Of a DNA stretch of 64,000 nt, positions 11,596-24,019 are shown one piece after another. The stretch spans positions 1 through 64,000 of the forward strand of contig JAYMGJ010000397.1 of the NCBI GenBank assembly GCA_037178675.1, read 5' to 3'. Source of the DNA: Scleroderma bovista. Lineage: Eukaryota; Basidiomycota; Agaricomycetes; Boletales; Sclerodermataceae. The position numbers and the translations under genes were made by a program. The notes beneath the pieces are model-generated. The model did not search any database. It was given only the letters and a program-made list of their open reading frames with translations, and had not been told where the DNA came from. Every line of letters begins with the position of its first letter. Positions within the stretch are counted from its first letter, which is position 1.

Positions 11596-13574
11596 TTACC
11601 CAGATGTGTTCCCTTCCAACGGGACAATGACCCATCTACGTATTAAGAGATTAAATACGCTGCCAAAGATCAATGTGATCAATGTGCAACTGAGAATAAT
11701 GACGTTGTATGGCATACTGAAGTCTGGCGTCGGGAGGTCGATGAGTAATGATGGAGTGTACATCCTGGCAGCAATTCCCATAATCGGTCGTTGTGTTTCA
11801 TGCGTACTGTTCACAGACAAGTGCACGGGGAAAAAAACAGCTGGGGGTAGATCCCATCCTCTCATTGCGTCCGGAGGGTGTTCAGTATATTTTAGGAAGG
11901 CTTTGCTGACTTCCATGGAAAGGCGGAGAGTACTCTTGGCAGGGATAGTCAACGTCGCTTGAAGCGTCGATGGAGACCTTTGGCCATTTGTCAGTATCTG
12001 GTGCGGGTGGTATGATATGTCAGATATCAAGCTGTCTGCAGGGATTAAATGTAAGTCTGCTTAAATGCAAGAAGATGGGCATACCTCGCCTAGTACCATT
12101 CACTTCGGCTGTCATGGTATGCGCCCACAGTGTTACGAGAGCAGGGAGGCTCTCAAAATACCCAACAGTGATATCGTAGTATACATTGTTGGTAAGTGCA
12201 AGAGACAGGAGACCGTGGGTTTGGGATGACCCATAGAGTGTGCGCTTGATCGAAAGTGGTGTGAGGAGGCTTTGAAGAGGTAGGGCTGGAGCAACGCTTA
12301 AAATCATTTGTGGATGCAAAACGGTGTACGTACAGTACTGGAAGGAATGCTCATGCGGCCATGATAAGGATACATCAAGAGGAACGTCTGAAAATCATTT
12401 ATCAGTATAGCAAATAGAAATACACAAATTCTTTACAAGCCGTCAAATTGTACACAGCGATCGAGCTTGCATCCACCACAGTTGCCGGTGATAGTGTGTG
12501 CGACTGGCCATCAGGGGCCTTTACGCGAACCATGCTCAAACTTGCCACCGGACATGACGCGTCAATGATGCGATCAAAAAGCATTCTGAAAGACCAGTCT
12601 TGTTCGCTTCAGTACACCGATTAACAACACGCAATCCATGAGACAAACCTCGCCGCATTCCCCCGCTTAGCCTCACAGGATCAAATACAGCTTGTACACC
12701 AAGTTTCAGTTCTACGCCCCTCTGAGTTGATTGAACATGAACACTGAGCCCGTGCCAGTCTGCATCGAATATTCGCTGAGGAGTAAGGAGCGTCGCAAGT
12801 CCTGCACGGGTTTTGCAAGGCAAGAGCTTAACGAACGGTGTCAAGTTCTCCGTGCACACGTGCTCGGATGGTAGGCTGGCGTATCTCAGAGCGTGCGGGG
12901 TGGAATGAGGGGAAGAGAGGGGGAAAGCAGCTAATGGTGAAGATGTACGTTGAGCATCGAGAGAACCCAGCGAAGCGCAGAAATGCCCTGCAAGCGCATT
13001 TCTAAGACCTGTCCAGCGTTCGTCTATCCTACGTAACCCCGTGTCAATGAATGCATTGTGGCATGTCCCAAGGACGTTCACTTACGTCAATGCAGCACCA
13101 TCGGCCATCCATGCCCAGAGCTCTGCGCCTGTCCCCACGTTTGGATCATCTGGAAGCCCCCAATGATCATAATTCCATTTTCCGGAATTCATAGTTAAAT
13201 GAAGATCGGTGATAGAATACTCGTGAAGAATCTGTCCCAGGGTAAGCGGAAACAGGGAGTGGTGATGGGCTATTCCATCAGCAAATGGGCCAAAGTTCAT
13301 CCGGAGTATCAACATAAGTAAGAACAGTCATTTTTGATCCAGACATTACTAGACACCCACCAGAACGCTCCGAATCTCGTGGGTCTCTTGGAGTAGCTCC
13401 CAGAAGAACGGTGGTAAATGTGAATGCGGCGACCACCCTGCCATCGTGCAGCGGTCGCATAAACAGATCCTCGTTGTAGAGTTCGCCAGAAATCGAGGGT
13501 TGCGCGACGCCAAACTTGCAGACTGTTGGGAGCACCAAAAAGCTCAGTAAGACGGAAATCTTTCTGCGATGCAT
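11596..13574 (-). CDS. GPI16: GPI transamidase component GPI16 / PIG-T
   Basis: Subunit of the ER complex that attaches GPI anchors to proteins. The start at 13574 gives a signal-peptide-like N-terminus (MHRRKISVLLSFLVLPTVCK). LYNEDLFMRPLHDGRVVAAF follows before a donor near 13367. The next exon, from about 13271, carries FPLTLGQILHEYSITDLHLT, MNSGKWNYDHWGLPDDP and GTGAELWAWM. Later exons hold CASLGSLDAQRT, VCTENLTPFVKLLPCKTRAG and FDADWHGLSVHV. An exon at 12060-12300 has RTLYGSSQTHG. The last part has YTEHPPDAMRGWDLPPAVF and one transmembrane helix (PYNVIILSCTLITLIFGSVF) shortly before the C-terminus, matching family topology. The conserved Cys pair (CASL, CTENLTP) is present. No stop was seen in the exons. 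DAD3 lies 371 nt upstream on the same strand. Confidence 0.92.
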
Positions 13575-13944
13575 GTTGTTGGCCGCCTCCGCAGAGGAAC
13601 GAAGCCAACGCGCCAGGGGAATCTGTGAGAGGCTTGATCAGATTCAGAAGCGACTTGCCGTTGCGCACTACTGTAAAGAAGACTAAAGACGTAGTTTAGG
13701 GATACGGTAGTAACAGTACAATACATAAGTCTACACAAGTTCTAACTTCCCTTCGCACTGCGCAGAAGACATGTCTCTCGGTAGCGTTTTTGTCTCCCCT
13801 GGGCAGCCCCAACAGTCCAAGGAAGCCTTCTCCAATAAGATCGCATCCAGGAAATGCCCTAGCTAGGATATGTTCACATCCAGAAGATCTGCAACGACAG
13901 AAATACCACTGGACTTGCTTGGCCTATGCAGCAGTCTCTGCATA

Positions 13945-14340
13945 CTACCCTGATACTTTCACGGCCTCTTGCTCGTTGATAACACCCCAGACAGAAGCTT
14001 TGAACTGCGGCACACCCGCCCGTCAGATCATCATCCGTGAGCTGGAAGATAGATGCTCACCAAGGTCAATACGAGTCCCATCTTCCTCTCCAGAACTCTC
14101 AGTCGTGCAACTAACTTTTGATCCGGTTGCTCACTGAGCTCCTTCGTCCTTGCCGTCAGCTGCAGTTGGTGTGAGCACGGTCAGTACATGTGCACCTTAC
14201 GAGATATTCCGGCCTACGAGTTTGATATGCTGCGCCAGCTTAGCGTACTCCCAGAGCACTTCAGATTCAAGGACCGAGAGACCTGCATTAGCCTCGTACG
14301 GGTTTACATCGAAGATATCATTGCCAGTCGTAGCAGACAT
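13945..14340 (-). CDS. DAD3: DASH/DAM1 complex subunit Dad3
   Basis: Small outer-kinetochore protein that helps ring complexes hold chromosomes on microtubules. Three exons on the minus strand (14218-14340, 14061-14159, 13945-14004) join exactly in phase 0 to 93 residues. Exon 1 reads MSATTGNDIFDVNPYEANAG, then LSVLESEVLWEYAKLAQHIK. Exon 2 reads LTARTKELSEQPDQKLVARL, then RVLERKMGLVLTL. Exon 3 reads FKASVWGVINEQEAVKVSG-stop. Length, the NPYE and LWEYAKLA motifs and the ending match Dad3. The gene is easily missed because no single open frame spans it. Confidence 0.9.
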
Positions 14341-16122
14341 GGTTGATGCAGTGTGACACTATTTATTCGCCACAGGATTTTTCTACATACGAGCCCCAAT
14401 TCTTCTACAAGTGCCATCGTACATAAAATTCTAGTTGCCAAACACCAGGCGGGCGCCAGGTGGATGATAGTCGGATAGCGGCCCAGGGTGCCAGACACAA
14501 GTGAGCTTCAATTGTGCCGCGATCAGCCTGCAATAGGGACACCGGCACATGGGCAGAGTCTGGCTTTGAGGCACGGTCACCATCGAGCGTTTACATCCAG
14601 GTTGATCCAGCTTTGAGACTTTTTTCAAGTTCGTCCGAGTAGCACGGCGAGGGACAACGGTCGTGGGTAATGTGACACTGGGATGCAAAACGCAACCCGG
14701 TGTGACCACGGCCGCTAGCCGGCCCATCATGCATGCACAACCATGGCATGTTTCGGGACGTAAAAGAAGAGTTCGAGGTGTGGGGTCGATGCCGTAGGGC
14801 TACCAAGTCAGCGAGGCGCCGTGATCACTGGCACTTATGCTGAGGTCCTGCTTGGACGTGTACCTTCGCGTCATTCAAGATGGTAAAGGTTGGCAGAGAT
14901 GATGATCCACTTGAAATCTTGATCGACGATAGTCTTTGGATTTTTATCTTCCGCTATCAAGGTTTGACCTTGGGAGACAAGTGAGGCAGGCTAGTTGAAT
15001 GTTACCAAGCCTTCTGGGGTAAACTTAACGTTTTCCTTATGCCCTATCTTAGCCGAGAAGTACAGCTCTGTCACGCGCAATCCTGTGGGACCGTCTCTTC
15101 AAGTCTGGGCAAGCCCATGAGAATGCCTCATGCCCTGGCGTTTCAGCTTTCAAGATGCTGAGCTTGGCCGGCAGTTCTGAATGGACACCTGTTTCTCGTA
15201 AACGGCAGTTCGGATCCCCCTTCCCAACGTTTTCTTCATTTCCTTCAGTGATCCGGACAGGTCACCGTTCGAGAGTAGCCTCTGCCCAGACAAATGGGCG
15301 CAATTCAAAAAGATTTGTGTAAGGTGGCGCGCCTCCGCCGGTCTGTGTCCTTGGTCTTCACTGTCTCCTCTCAGTATTTCTACCACGGCAAGGACGGCAA
15401 GGCAAGACCACCGAGGAGATATAACGTAGGCTCAGGTCACGAAATTTGGCATAGATTCCCTTGCGCCATTGCACTGACCAAGACCGTTGGACATCATGTA
15501 TCGCAGTAAGCTGCCTTCATTTTCCGTTTCCCATTGATTCTTATTATGACTAGATACTGGGACACAATGCAACAATCATTCGAACAATCAAAGTGCCGAA
15601 CAACGGCTTCCCCACTTGCAGGACCAGCAATCCCGCGACTTTCCATATGATGATTCAACTAACAACAGGCGGAGACAAAGTTTCCTTTACCTCCTGAATA
15701 CTCTCAACGCGCTCAGCCAGTCGGAATCTCATGCTCAAGGTCTCGCATTGGCATCCGCTATATTACTAGGCGGGGTCTGATGCGTTCTTATTTCCTAGAT
15801 TTCACACAAACTTCGAACTTTGAGGATGATAGGGATACTCGTGAGCTATACGTCGTCGCTTTCAACGTGCACAGTCTCATACCTCTGCATTTGAAGCAAC
15901 TCTCGATGAGCAGATCCAAATATCTGGCGCAGAAGCATTCAATAAATTTCAGAAGTGAATCAATTTTACACGATCGTCTGTCGATTCCTTATTAACATAC
16001 TTTCAGACGAATTAACAACCTTGACCAGGAGGTAAGGTGTGCTCCACGCTTCCAGACACGTGCGCTAACCTTGGTCTGATGGTGTTGTATTTTGACGAAA
16101 TTCCGTTGATCTCGGTTGTTAA
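14341..16122. other. 1.8-kb region with exon-like scraps, no assigned gene
   Basis: The minus strand at 14400-14830 has overlapping open frames, one Cys-rich (MCRCPYC), without a family match. On the plus strand, stretches near 15220-15310 (FESSLCPDKWAQFKKIC before a GTAAGG donor) and 15590-15780 (YLLNTLNALSQSESHAQG in an open frame after a TAG acceptor) look like exons, but I could not join them into a protein. A degraded or unfamiliar plus-strand gene is possible. The promoter of the WD40 gene should be at the right end. Confidence 0.3.
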
Positions 16123-19100
16123 ATGACTTCTCTTCGACGTCGCGTTTTGGAAAACGAATTCCCGCAGCTTCGAAATTTTGCTAATGCCGCCCGTCAACTT
16201 GGTTCTTCTGTCGGTATTCTTTCCACCGCCTTCCGCCTTCGCGAGCGCCTCGCAAGCATATTATTCCTCTTCCGGGAAAATGCTGCAGACCTTTTTCCTC
16301 GCAAGGTGTCGAGGCAGCCAAAAGAGACCCTCGTAAACCCTAACGTCATGGAAAAGAGAAGGAAAGGGAGAGCAAAGGCGAGAATATGGCTCGAGTCTGC
16401 GGCAGGCGAACATGACAACTTCGGAGTCAGCTCGGCATCTTTTCCAACACCTTCACGCCGCGGTAGAAATGTAACTCGTCCATTGTGGGATTCCACTCTC
16501 GACGCCCAGTTTTTCCCGGAAAACCTTGAAGTCTTTGCAGCTGACGTGGTTACCTTTCTTAATTGCTTGAATGAATTTCCTGAATTCAGGGATGAAGCTG
16601 TGGATACTACGATCAGAGCTTTTGAAGGGGATCTGAAGGTAACCTTTAAATCCCGAGCCTTCTGGACAGCTGACTAATGCAAAGGATGCGCCAAGTATTG
16701 GGCATGTTGCCTCCGAACGTATCGAGGTGGGTTCCTGAGAGCTGGTCAGCCTGCGCTATTACTTTTCCCTTGTAGGCCAATTCAAATACCCAGCTGTCCA
16801 ACGATACATTCATGATTTAATTTCGGAGACTGGCGAGCATATAGACAGGATAACGGACACGTTAAGGATGTTTATCGAAGTTGGTAGGTTCTTTATTCAC
16901 TCCATACTGTTATAGTGCTTCTCACGTGCACTTCCCTTACTGTTGCCGTTCCGTCAAACTTTTCAAGGAATACCCACAATACGCTATGCCCAAAAGCATG
17001 CAGCGTCCAATCTTCTGACCCTCTCTACTGTCGCAACTTTCTTCAGTGCCGTCACAGCCACCACACTTCAGCTCACCTACTCTTCGACTTCCACATTATT
17101 GAAGAAAAGCGTGAATGCATTCTGGTTTTCGAGCTTGGTTTTTAGCATTGCCGCCGCGGTAAACAGCTTACTGGGACTGAGTTGGGAGATGGCGATGTAG
17201 TGAGTATGGTCTTGTATTCCCTGGGCTATCACTCACAAGCCCGCTACAGTCGCTCGCCTGGTCATCGTGTGCCATGGTGGGTTCTGATATGGATCAAGCG
17301 TTCACCCTTGGTGTTTCTTGTTATGTCTGTTTCCTGCTTCTCAGCCGGTCTCGTTCTTTTCACGTATGCAAGTGGTCAGGTATGTTGTTTTCTCACTTGT
17401 GAGTTTGAGCAATCCCATGATGCCATGACATTCTTTCACTCCCTCACATTGGCAGGCAAAAATCACCTCCATTATAACAACAGTCTTCACTGCATTCACA
17501 TCCTTCGGGTTAGCTGCCGTCTCAGCATGGTTTGCGAGCGAGAGGTGGACTTTCTTAAAGTATAGAGGACAAAAGTGGCTTGACGATGTGCTTGGAGAAA
17601 AGTGGGAATGCGCATTAGGGTTTTGGGAGGCAGTGATGGCTACCCGGCCCTTTGTGTGGGTGGTATGGCCCCTTGCACTCCTATGGAGGGGAACATTCTG
17701 GTTTTGCATTGGATTGCAAGTTGTCGGAGAATTGGTATGGAGAGGCTGCAATTGGATGACTCTGAAAATGGGGCTACGAACTCCAACCGAGCATAACTCG
17801 CAGGTCGAGAGCCTTCCAGTCGACCCTCCTTCCATTCAGGCGGATGGCGAAACAAGTGGTTCAACCGCCTCTATGCCGGTCCGCCCATCGTTACGATCCA
17901 GACCTCCGAGTTCTTGGAAGATCCCCCGCTTTGATCCCCCCCTGGAAGTTCAAGGTTCAAACTCTACTAGTGACTCTTCACAGGGCCATGTTTCTCCCAG
18001 TGCACATACTCTCAGTGCGGTTCCATCGGCTGACCAAGGCAAGAGACAGCCAAACCCGCCCATTACTCCCCGTGATCGTTTTGCGCAGGCCGTGCGCTCC
18101 GTGATCATGCTCCAGTCGTTTCAATCGAGGTCACCACTCTCTCCAAACGGGGAACAGATGTCTTCAGACATTGGCTCATCCTCTGCATTGACAGAATCAG
18201 CGTCACCTTTGTCCCCTTCAGGGAGTTCATCGGCAACATTGAATACAACTTTCAATGTCAAGGGAAACAGGCAAGGGTCGGAGGTGGTCAACAACATTAA
18301 GGGCTCTCGATTCAGTCACCTGATCCCAAAACTTAAGACTCTCCAGCCAACACAAGATCTAATGACCCATTCAGCCCTCGTTAGTTGCCTTCAGTTCTCG
18401 CCCAACGGCAAGTTTTTGGCAACCAGCAGCTGGGATAGGACATCAGCTATATTCAGAGTCGGGGTATGTCTGTTTTGTCAGCTATTTGCCATGATGGCAC
18501 ACCTGACACTCCCCTCCAGCCGCAATTCGAGGCTCATCGGATACTCGCCCACGGACATGGTCTTGTTAGCCAGGTTGCTTGGTACTTCTGATACACATCT
18601 GCATCGAAGAGTTTACTAACGTACTGTCGCCAGGTCGCCTTCTGGCCGTTTTCTCTTGACCAAAATCAATCGTTTCATCAAAGTATGGACAGAGGTAAAC
18701 GGCCTCCTTGGTATTGTGAACAGCTTAATGTTGATTTTTAGGAGGGCGTATGTCGGAAATCTATCCATCGGGATGCAGCGATACAAGCCATTGCATGGTT
18801 GCCTGGCGAAGACGGTTAGTACACGAATAACTGTTGCACACCCTACGCTTACCCGGCTCCGTCATGTATAGCATTCATATCTGTGGAAGGCAGCAAGGTT
18901 GTCAAACTTGTAGGTCACATGTGCTCATCTTCTAGCGACCAACCGCGCTCAATCACGTTCCTTTACAGGATCTCAGTGGAAAAGTGACCCTGCATTCCCA
19001 TCGTCTTTCAAATTCAGCTCACTATCTTCCCAGGTACTAGACAATTATATATTCAACCGCGTTTTGATCCACGATGTGGCAATTACACCAGACTCACATC

Positions 19101-20076
19101 GTCTCCTATGTGTTGGTCCCATCCTGTCATCCCCTGCCGGACTGCATCCAAGCAAATCAAGGGTTGAGAAGCAGCTACTAGGTTGGTATTGACAACATAT
19201 GGAGTAGTCGCAGCAATTGATGCCGAATGTTTTTGAAGTGTATAACATGGTAACGAAGCAGGTCGAAAAGTGCGTGTTTGACCTTTTTTGGTCGTCGCTG
19301 ATCCATGCGTATAAACGTTGACGTGTTGCTAGTCAAACCCCAGTACTCAATGACGTGCGGGACATCACGCTGTCTCGAGATGGCCTTTTTGCACTGGTTT
19401 CGTACCAAAACAAGGTCCGTTTATTCTTATTGTGACTGCCCTAAATTGCTCAACATATTTTATATGGGGATGTTCTCTCCATCTGACTCATTCGCTCTTG
19501 TGCATCGCGTAACAGGCGCCTCCACAGTTATGGAAACTAGAGATGGTGAAGGACCGAATGGACAACACAAACGCGGTTGCACGCCTTAATCTCCGGCAGA
19601 CCTACATGCCGAAAATGCCTGTTGATTTCGCAGGTCATAGTTCCTTCGGGGGAAAGGATGATCACCTTGTGGTCTGTGCAGGTAAAGGTGGGTATCGCAT
19701 TTTTCCCGCTGTCACATCGATACGTATTCCTTCAGCTGGGGACATCTATATATGGGATAGGGACTCCGCAGTCCTTCTTCACCATATCAATGACCAGGCG
19801 CTTGACGGCGATCTCACCTGCATTGCCTGGAATGGGGCAGTCGACAACGTGTTCACATTTGCCACTGGCAGCCATGATGGCTCTGTGCGTGTGTGGGCTA
19901 CGGCGCCTCCTGAGCGTGCGGACGCGACGGTGTCTGTGCCACAACACCCGTTGGCGGATGACTATTTCAGTTACGAGCGACGAGCAAACACAATTAGTGG
20001 GATAGAGGGCATCGCTGTTTGGCCATTCTGCAGAAGTCCAGAGCCCGACGATGACGCAACTCCCCTCGCTTTCTGA
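16123..20076 (+). CDS. Membrane-anchored WD40 propeller protein (WDR26/Gid7-like blades)
   Basis: A large multi-exon protein. Residues 1-172 (16123-16638) form an acidic/basic N-terminal domain ending FRDEAVDTTIRAFEGDLK. Small exons then give YWACCLRTYR and GQFKYPAVQRYIHDL, with helical heptad-like spacing. From about 16945 come hydrophobic segments: STVATFFSAVTATTLQLTY, FWFSSLVFSIAAAVNSLLGL, SPLVFLVMSVSCFSAGLVLF, TVFTAFTSFGLAAVSAWF, and FVWVVWPLALLWRGTFWFCI near 17650. A Ser/Pro-rich linker leads to WD40 blades from about 18370 (SCLQFSPNGKFLATSSWD) to GDIYIWDRDSAVLLHHI and TGSHDGSVRVWA, stop at 20076. Order and sequence of the C-terminal blades resemble WDR26/Gid7 propellers; joining them to a membrane domain is what stands out. 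I infer a membrane scaffold role; no direct evidence for function. Confidence 0.8.
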
Positions 20077-21342
20077 AATATATATATTATTTCTGCAAGT
20101 TTGGACATGCGCCTATCACCCTATCTGTACACATGCAATGTAGTTATGTGACGCTATAGTTGTAACAATCCTGTATAATACAAATACAAAAGTACTTGTA
20201 CGTGAATTTGGGTGGTCTTGCCACGTTATGTAATTGGTCGACTGACCAGTCCTATACTCGTAGTCACAGTATTATGACCTGCACGTGTGGTGTGGGAGGT
20301 GTACGGACTAGGGCAAAGATGGCGTGTTGCGTGCACATGTGGGCGTCGTTCGAATATAGGGTATGTAGAAACACACGGATGAATGCAGGGGACGGGTTCG
20401 CAAACGTGTTACGTGCGCGAGTCGTCGTCGTCGTCACTGGAGTGCTGCGGTAAATTTGCAGTTGGCTTGATACTATCGCCATTGCCCGTATTTCCAACTG
20501 ATCGACAGCAGTTACAAGCTTCTTGTACGACACCTACAAGGACCAATCGACGAGGACAGCTGAGCACACTGGCACATCCACATACTGGTTTATGTCATGA
20601 CCATTCCACCATCTACACCATCAAGCTGGCGTGCCAAGTGACTTGTTGTTGTTGGCTCATCTGCGAGCCGAAGACCAATGCAACGTTCAATGGAGTCACC
20701 CTCGTAGTTGATGACACACTGTCATTCGACTTATTAGTGGAGATCATTACTCTCACGACTCGGGATACATACGATTACCGACACTTAGGCGAAAGCACGT
20801 CAAGATGATCAGAATGAGGCAACATTGCTAAAAAGAATGAGCTCAATGTTGTTGATTGGTCTCTGACTCAAGATAGGGGCTTTGCATACACCTGGACCAA
20901 CAAAGAGTCCAATGTTTTCATCACGAGCATTTGACAACCCTTGATGCACAGGACATGGCGTAAAAATCAACTCCCCAACAAGCGAGTCGGCAAGCCTAGA
21001 ATGTGTTTTACAGCACGACTTACTTCTCGAATCACTCCCAAACGGAGGTTGACGTATCTTATTCGCAGTCTGATGCCAGTACGTCGTCACTAAAGAAAGG
21101 CATGAGTTGTGGTTTGCTGTGCGAAGTGCAGGAACTAGACTCACTCTACGCCACGCTCGGCCCACTTGCTTCTGTGAAAACGTGAATAGTTTACTAACAC
21201 TTCTCGGGGATCAATCAAAGAACCAGGAAAACACCCCAAACCATGGATCCCCCAGATACTGGATACATGCAGGCAGAAACCCTTACAGGTATCGACAATG
21301 TCCACGAGAAGATAAATAGCCTGCAGGTAGCTTTGGGCAGGA
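20077..21342. other. Intergenic region after the WD40 gene
   Basis: About 1.3 kb. An open frame at 20383-20808 (plus, 141 residues) shows no domain or splice pattern I can support. The first part probably carries the 3' untranslated region of the WD40 gene (AT-rich from 20076). The right end would hold the P450 promoter. Confidence 0.4.
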
Positions 21343-22545
21343 GTGACTCGCCTGGCAACCCAAACAATGAACTCCCTCATCTCGTTCTTCGTCCTCCTAC
21401 TGTGTCTTATTCACGGCATATTACCCCGCCTACGTCGCAAAAGAATCTACGACAGTGCCCCAGCGCTTCGCAGCCTGCTTAAGCCTGCGAACACCTCCCT
21501 CGCGTGTTTGCTCAAGGCACGCGCGATTCCGAATCAGCGCCTCGTCCGTGCCTTCGGGATCTCGAGCACATTCGTGAGCGGTGATCCTGAGGTCCACCAC
21601 ATTTTCGTCAGTAAAGCAAAGGACATACTTGGCGGTCTCTCCACCAAGGGAGAAGGATGGCATGCGCTTGTACATGCCACGGAAGATGCTATATCACGGT
21701 TACTCCCAGAAACCCAAGTGGAATACGATACCTTCGTCCAATGCGTGACTTTTACCATCGTCCTAGTTGCCCTCCTCGACGTCGACCCTGAACTCTTGCA
21801 CCAGGATGATCTCATCTTCGTTACCAGTGCCATCAATAGGCGATGGACAGATTCAAAGAAGGGGAATATGGCTGTTTTAAACCAGGACGACTCCCTGGAC
21901 AAGTTACGACAGTGCTTGAATCTCTGGATCGGTGACCGCGATCGATATCCCAATCCATTGAACTTCATCCTTCCTGCGTATGAAACGATGTGGCGCGTTG
22001 TCGCCGTCATGGTAGCACATTTGTACTGCCATGGCGACGACAATCTGCGCGATGTTGTGCTTAGATTTGCAGACCGTCCGACGGAGGAGCAATTCCGGTC
22101 ATTTGGGAAGGAAGGGCTGGAACCGAGTATGAAGAACATCGTGACCGAGGCCCTTCGGCTCCACCCTCCAACGAAACGCATTTCCAGAGCAGCACTGGTC
22201 CCATGGTGGAAAAGATATTTTGTACCGTCCTTGGAAATCGCTGACGTGGAAGCCGTCCACTTGTCATCGATGTATGGCAATGGTACGGCCGAATTTGAAC
22301 CCATGCGGTTCCATCCGTCCCGCACGCCTGAACAGCCAGAGCTGTTTGCATTCGGATACGGAAGGCTAAGTTGTCCTGCAGCTTCGTGGGCACCGATGGC
22401 AGCATCCTTGATTGTTGCGAAAGTGGTGGAACATATGAGCGGAGAGGGTTACATGCTTACTGTCGGTCCACGGATTGGAGATAGGAGTGGGTGGGATGGA
22501 TGGAGGATCAACGTAACAGCCAAAGACCAAGACAGTGACTCTTGA
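21343..22545 (+). CDS. Short single-exon cytochrome P450-like protein
   Basis: One uninterrupted frame of 400 residues; a second ATG at 21367 (MNSLISFFVLLLCLIHGILP) gives the more typical start directly on a membrane anchor. P450 hallmarks are visible in order: an I-helix-like LPAYETMWRVV, the K-helix ExxR motif in TEALRLHPPTKRISR, a DPxxF/PERF-like EFEPMRF, and the heme loop FAFGYGRLSCPAA with the Cys ligand. At 400 residues it is about 100 shorter than usual fungal P450s. The N-terminal substrate-recognition half looks reduced, and the usual acid/Thr pair of the I-helix is not obvious. It has no intron in a genome where nearly all genes have many. Substrate unknown. It could be a divergent active enzyme or a retro-copied, decaying one. 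Confidence 0.75.
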   Translation: MTRLATQTMNSLISFFVLLLCLIHGILPRLRRKRIYDSAPALRSLLKPANTSLACLLKARAIPNQRLVRAFGISSTFVSGDPEVHHIFVSKAKDILGGLSTKGEGWHALVHATEDAISRLLPETQVEYDTFVQCVTFTIVLVALLDVDPELLHQDDLIFVTSAINRRWTDSKKGNMAVLNQDDSLDKLRQCLNLWIGDRDRYPNPLNFILPAYETMWRVVAVMVAHLYCHGDDNLRDVVLRFADRPTEEQFRSFGKEGLEPSMKNIVTEALRLHPPTKRISRAALVPWWKRYFVPSLEIADVEAVHLSSMYGNGTAEFEPMRFHPSRTPEQPELFAFGYGRLSCPAASWAPMAASLIVAKVVEHMSGEGYMLTVGPRIGDRSGWDGWRINVTAKDQDSDS

Positions 22546-23514
22546 GTATGTCAAACGCACTTCCAACAGGACAATTTGAATACAGTACTTACTCTTAGTA
22601 CTGAAGATACTAGTCCGAGTCACACAACTTTATGTATTATCAGTTCACATTTTTCTGTGGCAACTATCGGTACCTCCAGGCTGCTCCGTATCGTTATTTG
22701 GGCCCTAGTTTCGGTGCGCTGCCACCAATAGTAATCTCCTATCTTCCCTCGGGCCCTTCGTCACAGATCAGCCCGCTTCGAATGGTCACAACCACCTGTC
22801 AGTATATCCAAAGACCAGGTGGTCTATTCAGGCGGCGAGCCCAACTTTCTTATCTTGTTCCTGACGGATGGTTTTCACATATGATCACAGGATAAAAACA
22901 ATGCAAGAACATCTCAGGCAAATTTGGAAAACAGATGAACCATGGTAGTAGTATGTAGTAGTTGATGTTCTGTTTCATTCTGCCCTGCACTCATACACGC
23001 AGGGACAGACACTTCTATGCACACCATAACGATACCTTTGGCATCCACAGCCTAGAGGAACGACTATCTTCATCTACGAAGAGAGTCTGGCTTAGCGAGA
23101 TCCAGCCACTTCAAAACCTCACCCTCTCTCGACGCTCTGCTCGCCTTGCACAGCTCACATTCGAGGCGAAACGAATCTCTTTGCATGCTATGCAGATGCC
23201 AGACAGCTTAGAAGAGGAATGCAAACACATAAAAGAGGGATAGCGGAAAAGGCGAGATCGTACATAACGTTTTGGAGTCTCACCTTTGTTTGTCGTAATC
23301 ATGAAATCGGGTTCAGAGCTCTGACAGCAGGAACTCATTGACATCTTTCGGCTCTGAATTGGAATCTACTGTATTATTCTTTTACAGAAGCCGTTCTTAT
23401 CCGTGTACGTGAACGTGATAATTCCTAGAATGCAATGAATACTACATAAGTCCAATTCAGAAATCCTCAAATCGACTTGAAAGATAGGGATAGCCGGAAG
23501 AATGATAGCGATGT
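22546..23514. other. Intergenic region between the P450 and the duplicate block
   Basis: Nearly 1 kb. An open frame at 22962-23243 (plus, 93 residues) contains a Leu/Arg-rich helical stretch but has no recognised domain. I do not call a gene here. Confidence 0.35.
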
Positions 23515-24019
23515 CAGAAATATTCAGTGCACTGATGCGCGTGGCCAGCTAATATGTACACAGGATTGGGCTTTCCATTGGCTCGGAGATATATCTTCCC
23601 GGCTGTAGGATGAACCTTGTCAATCTCGAAGTCAATGTGATCCATTTGTGACGTCAATCCGGGGTAAACGGTAAGAATAAGGAGTTCAATGTGTATGCAA
23701 GTTTCACATGTCAAGGGGAACGATGCTTTACGAAAGGGTAGATGACTATGTGTCATACTCCATCTCCTGTTGGTGCCGAACAAGCAGCAACTTGCCGCCA
23801 ACCATTCATGGCCAGACGCTTGCACAGTTCTGGTAAGTATGTAAAACATTCAGGTGTACCAATGGGCCAAAGCGGTCCCATGATGCTATAGTAGATGACT
23901 TGATGAAGCCCCCATAATGAAGCGCTCGTTCAGAAGATAAAAGGACGGGCAGTTCTGGAGGTACTTCCCGAGCAGTATCATCACTTGTGCATTATTTCCA
24001 TCATGTCCTGCATACTCAG

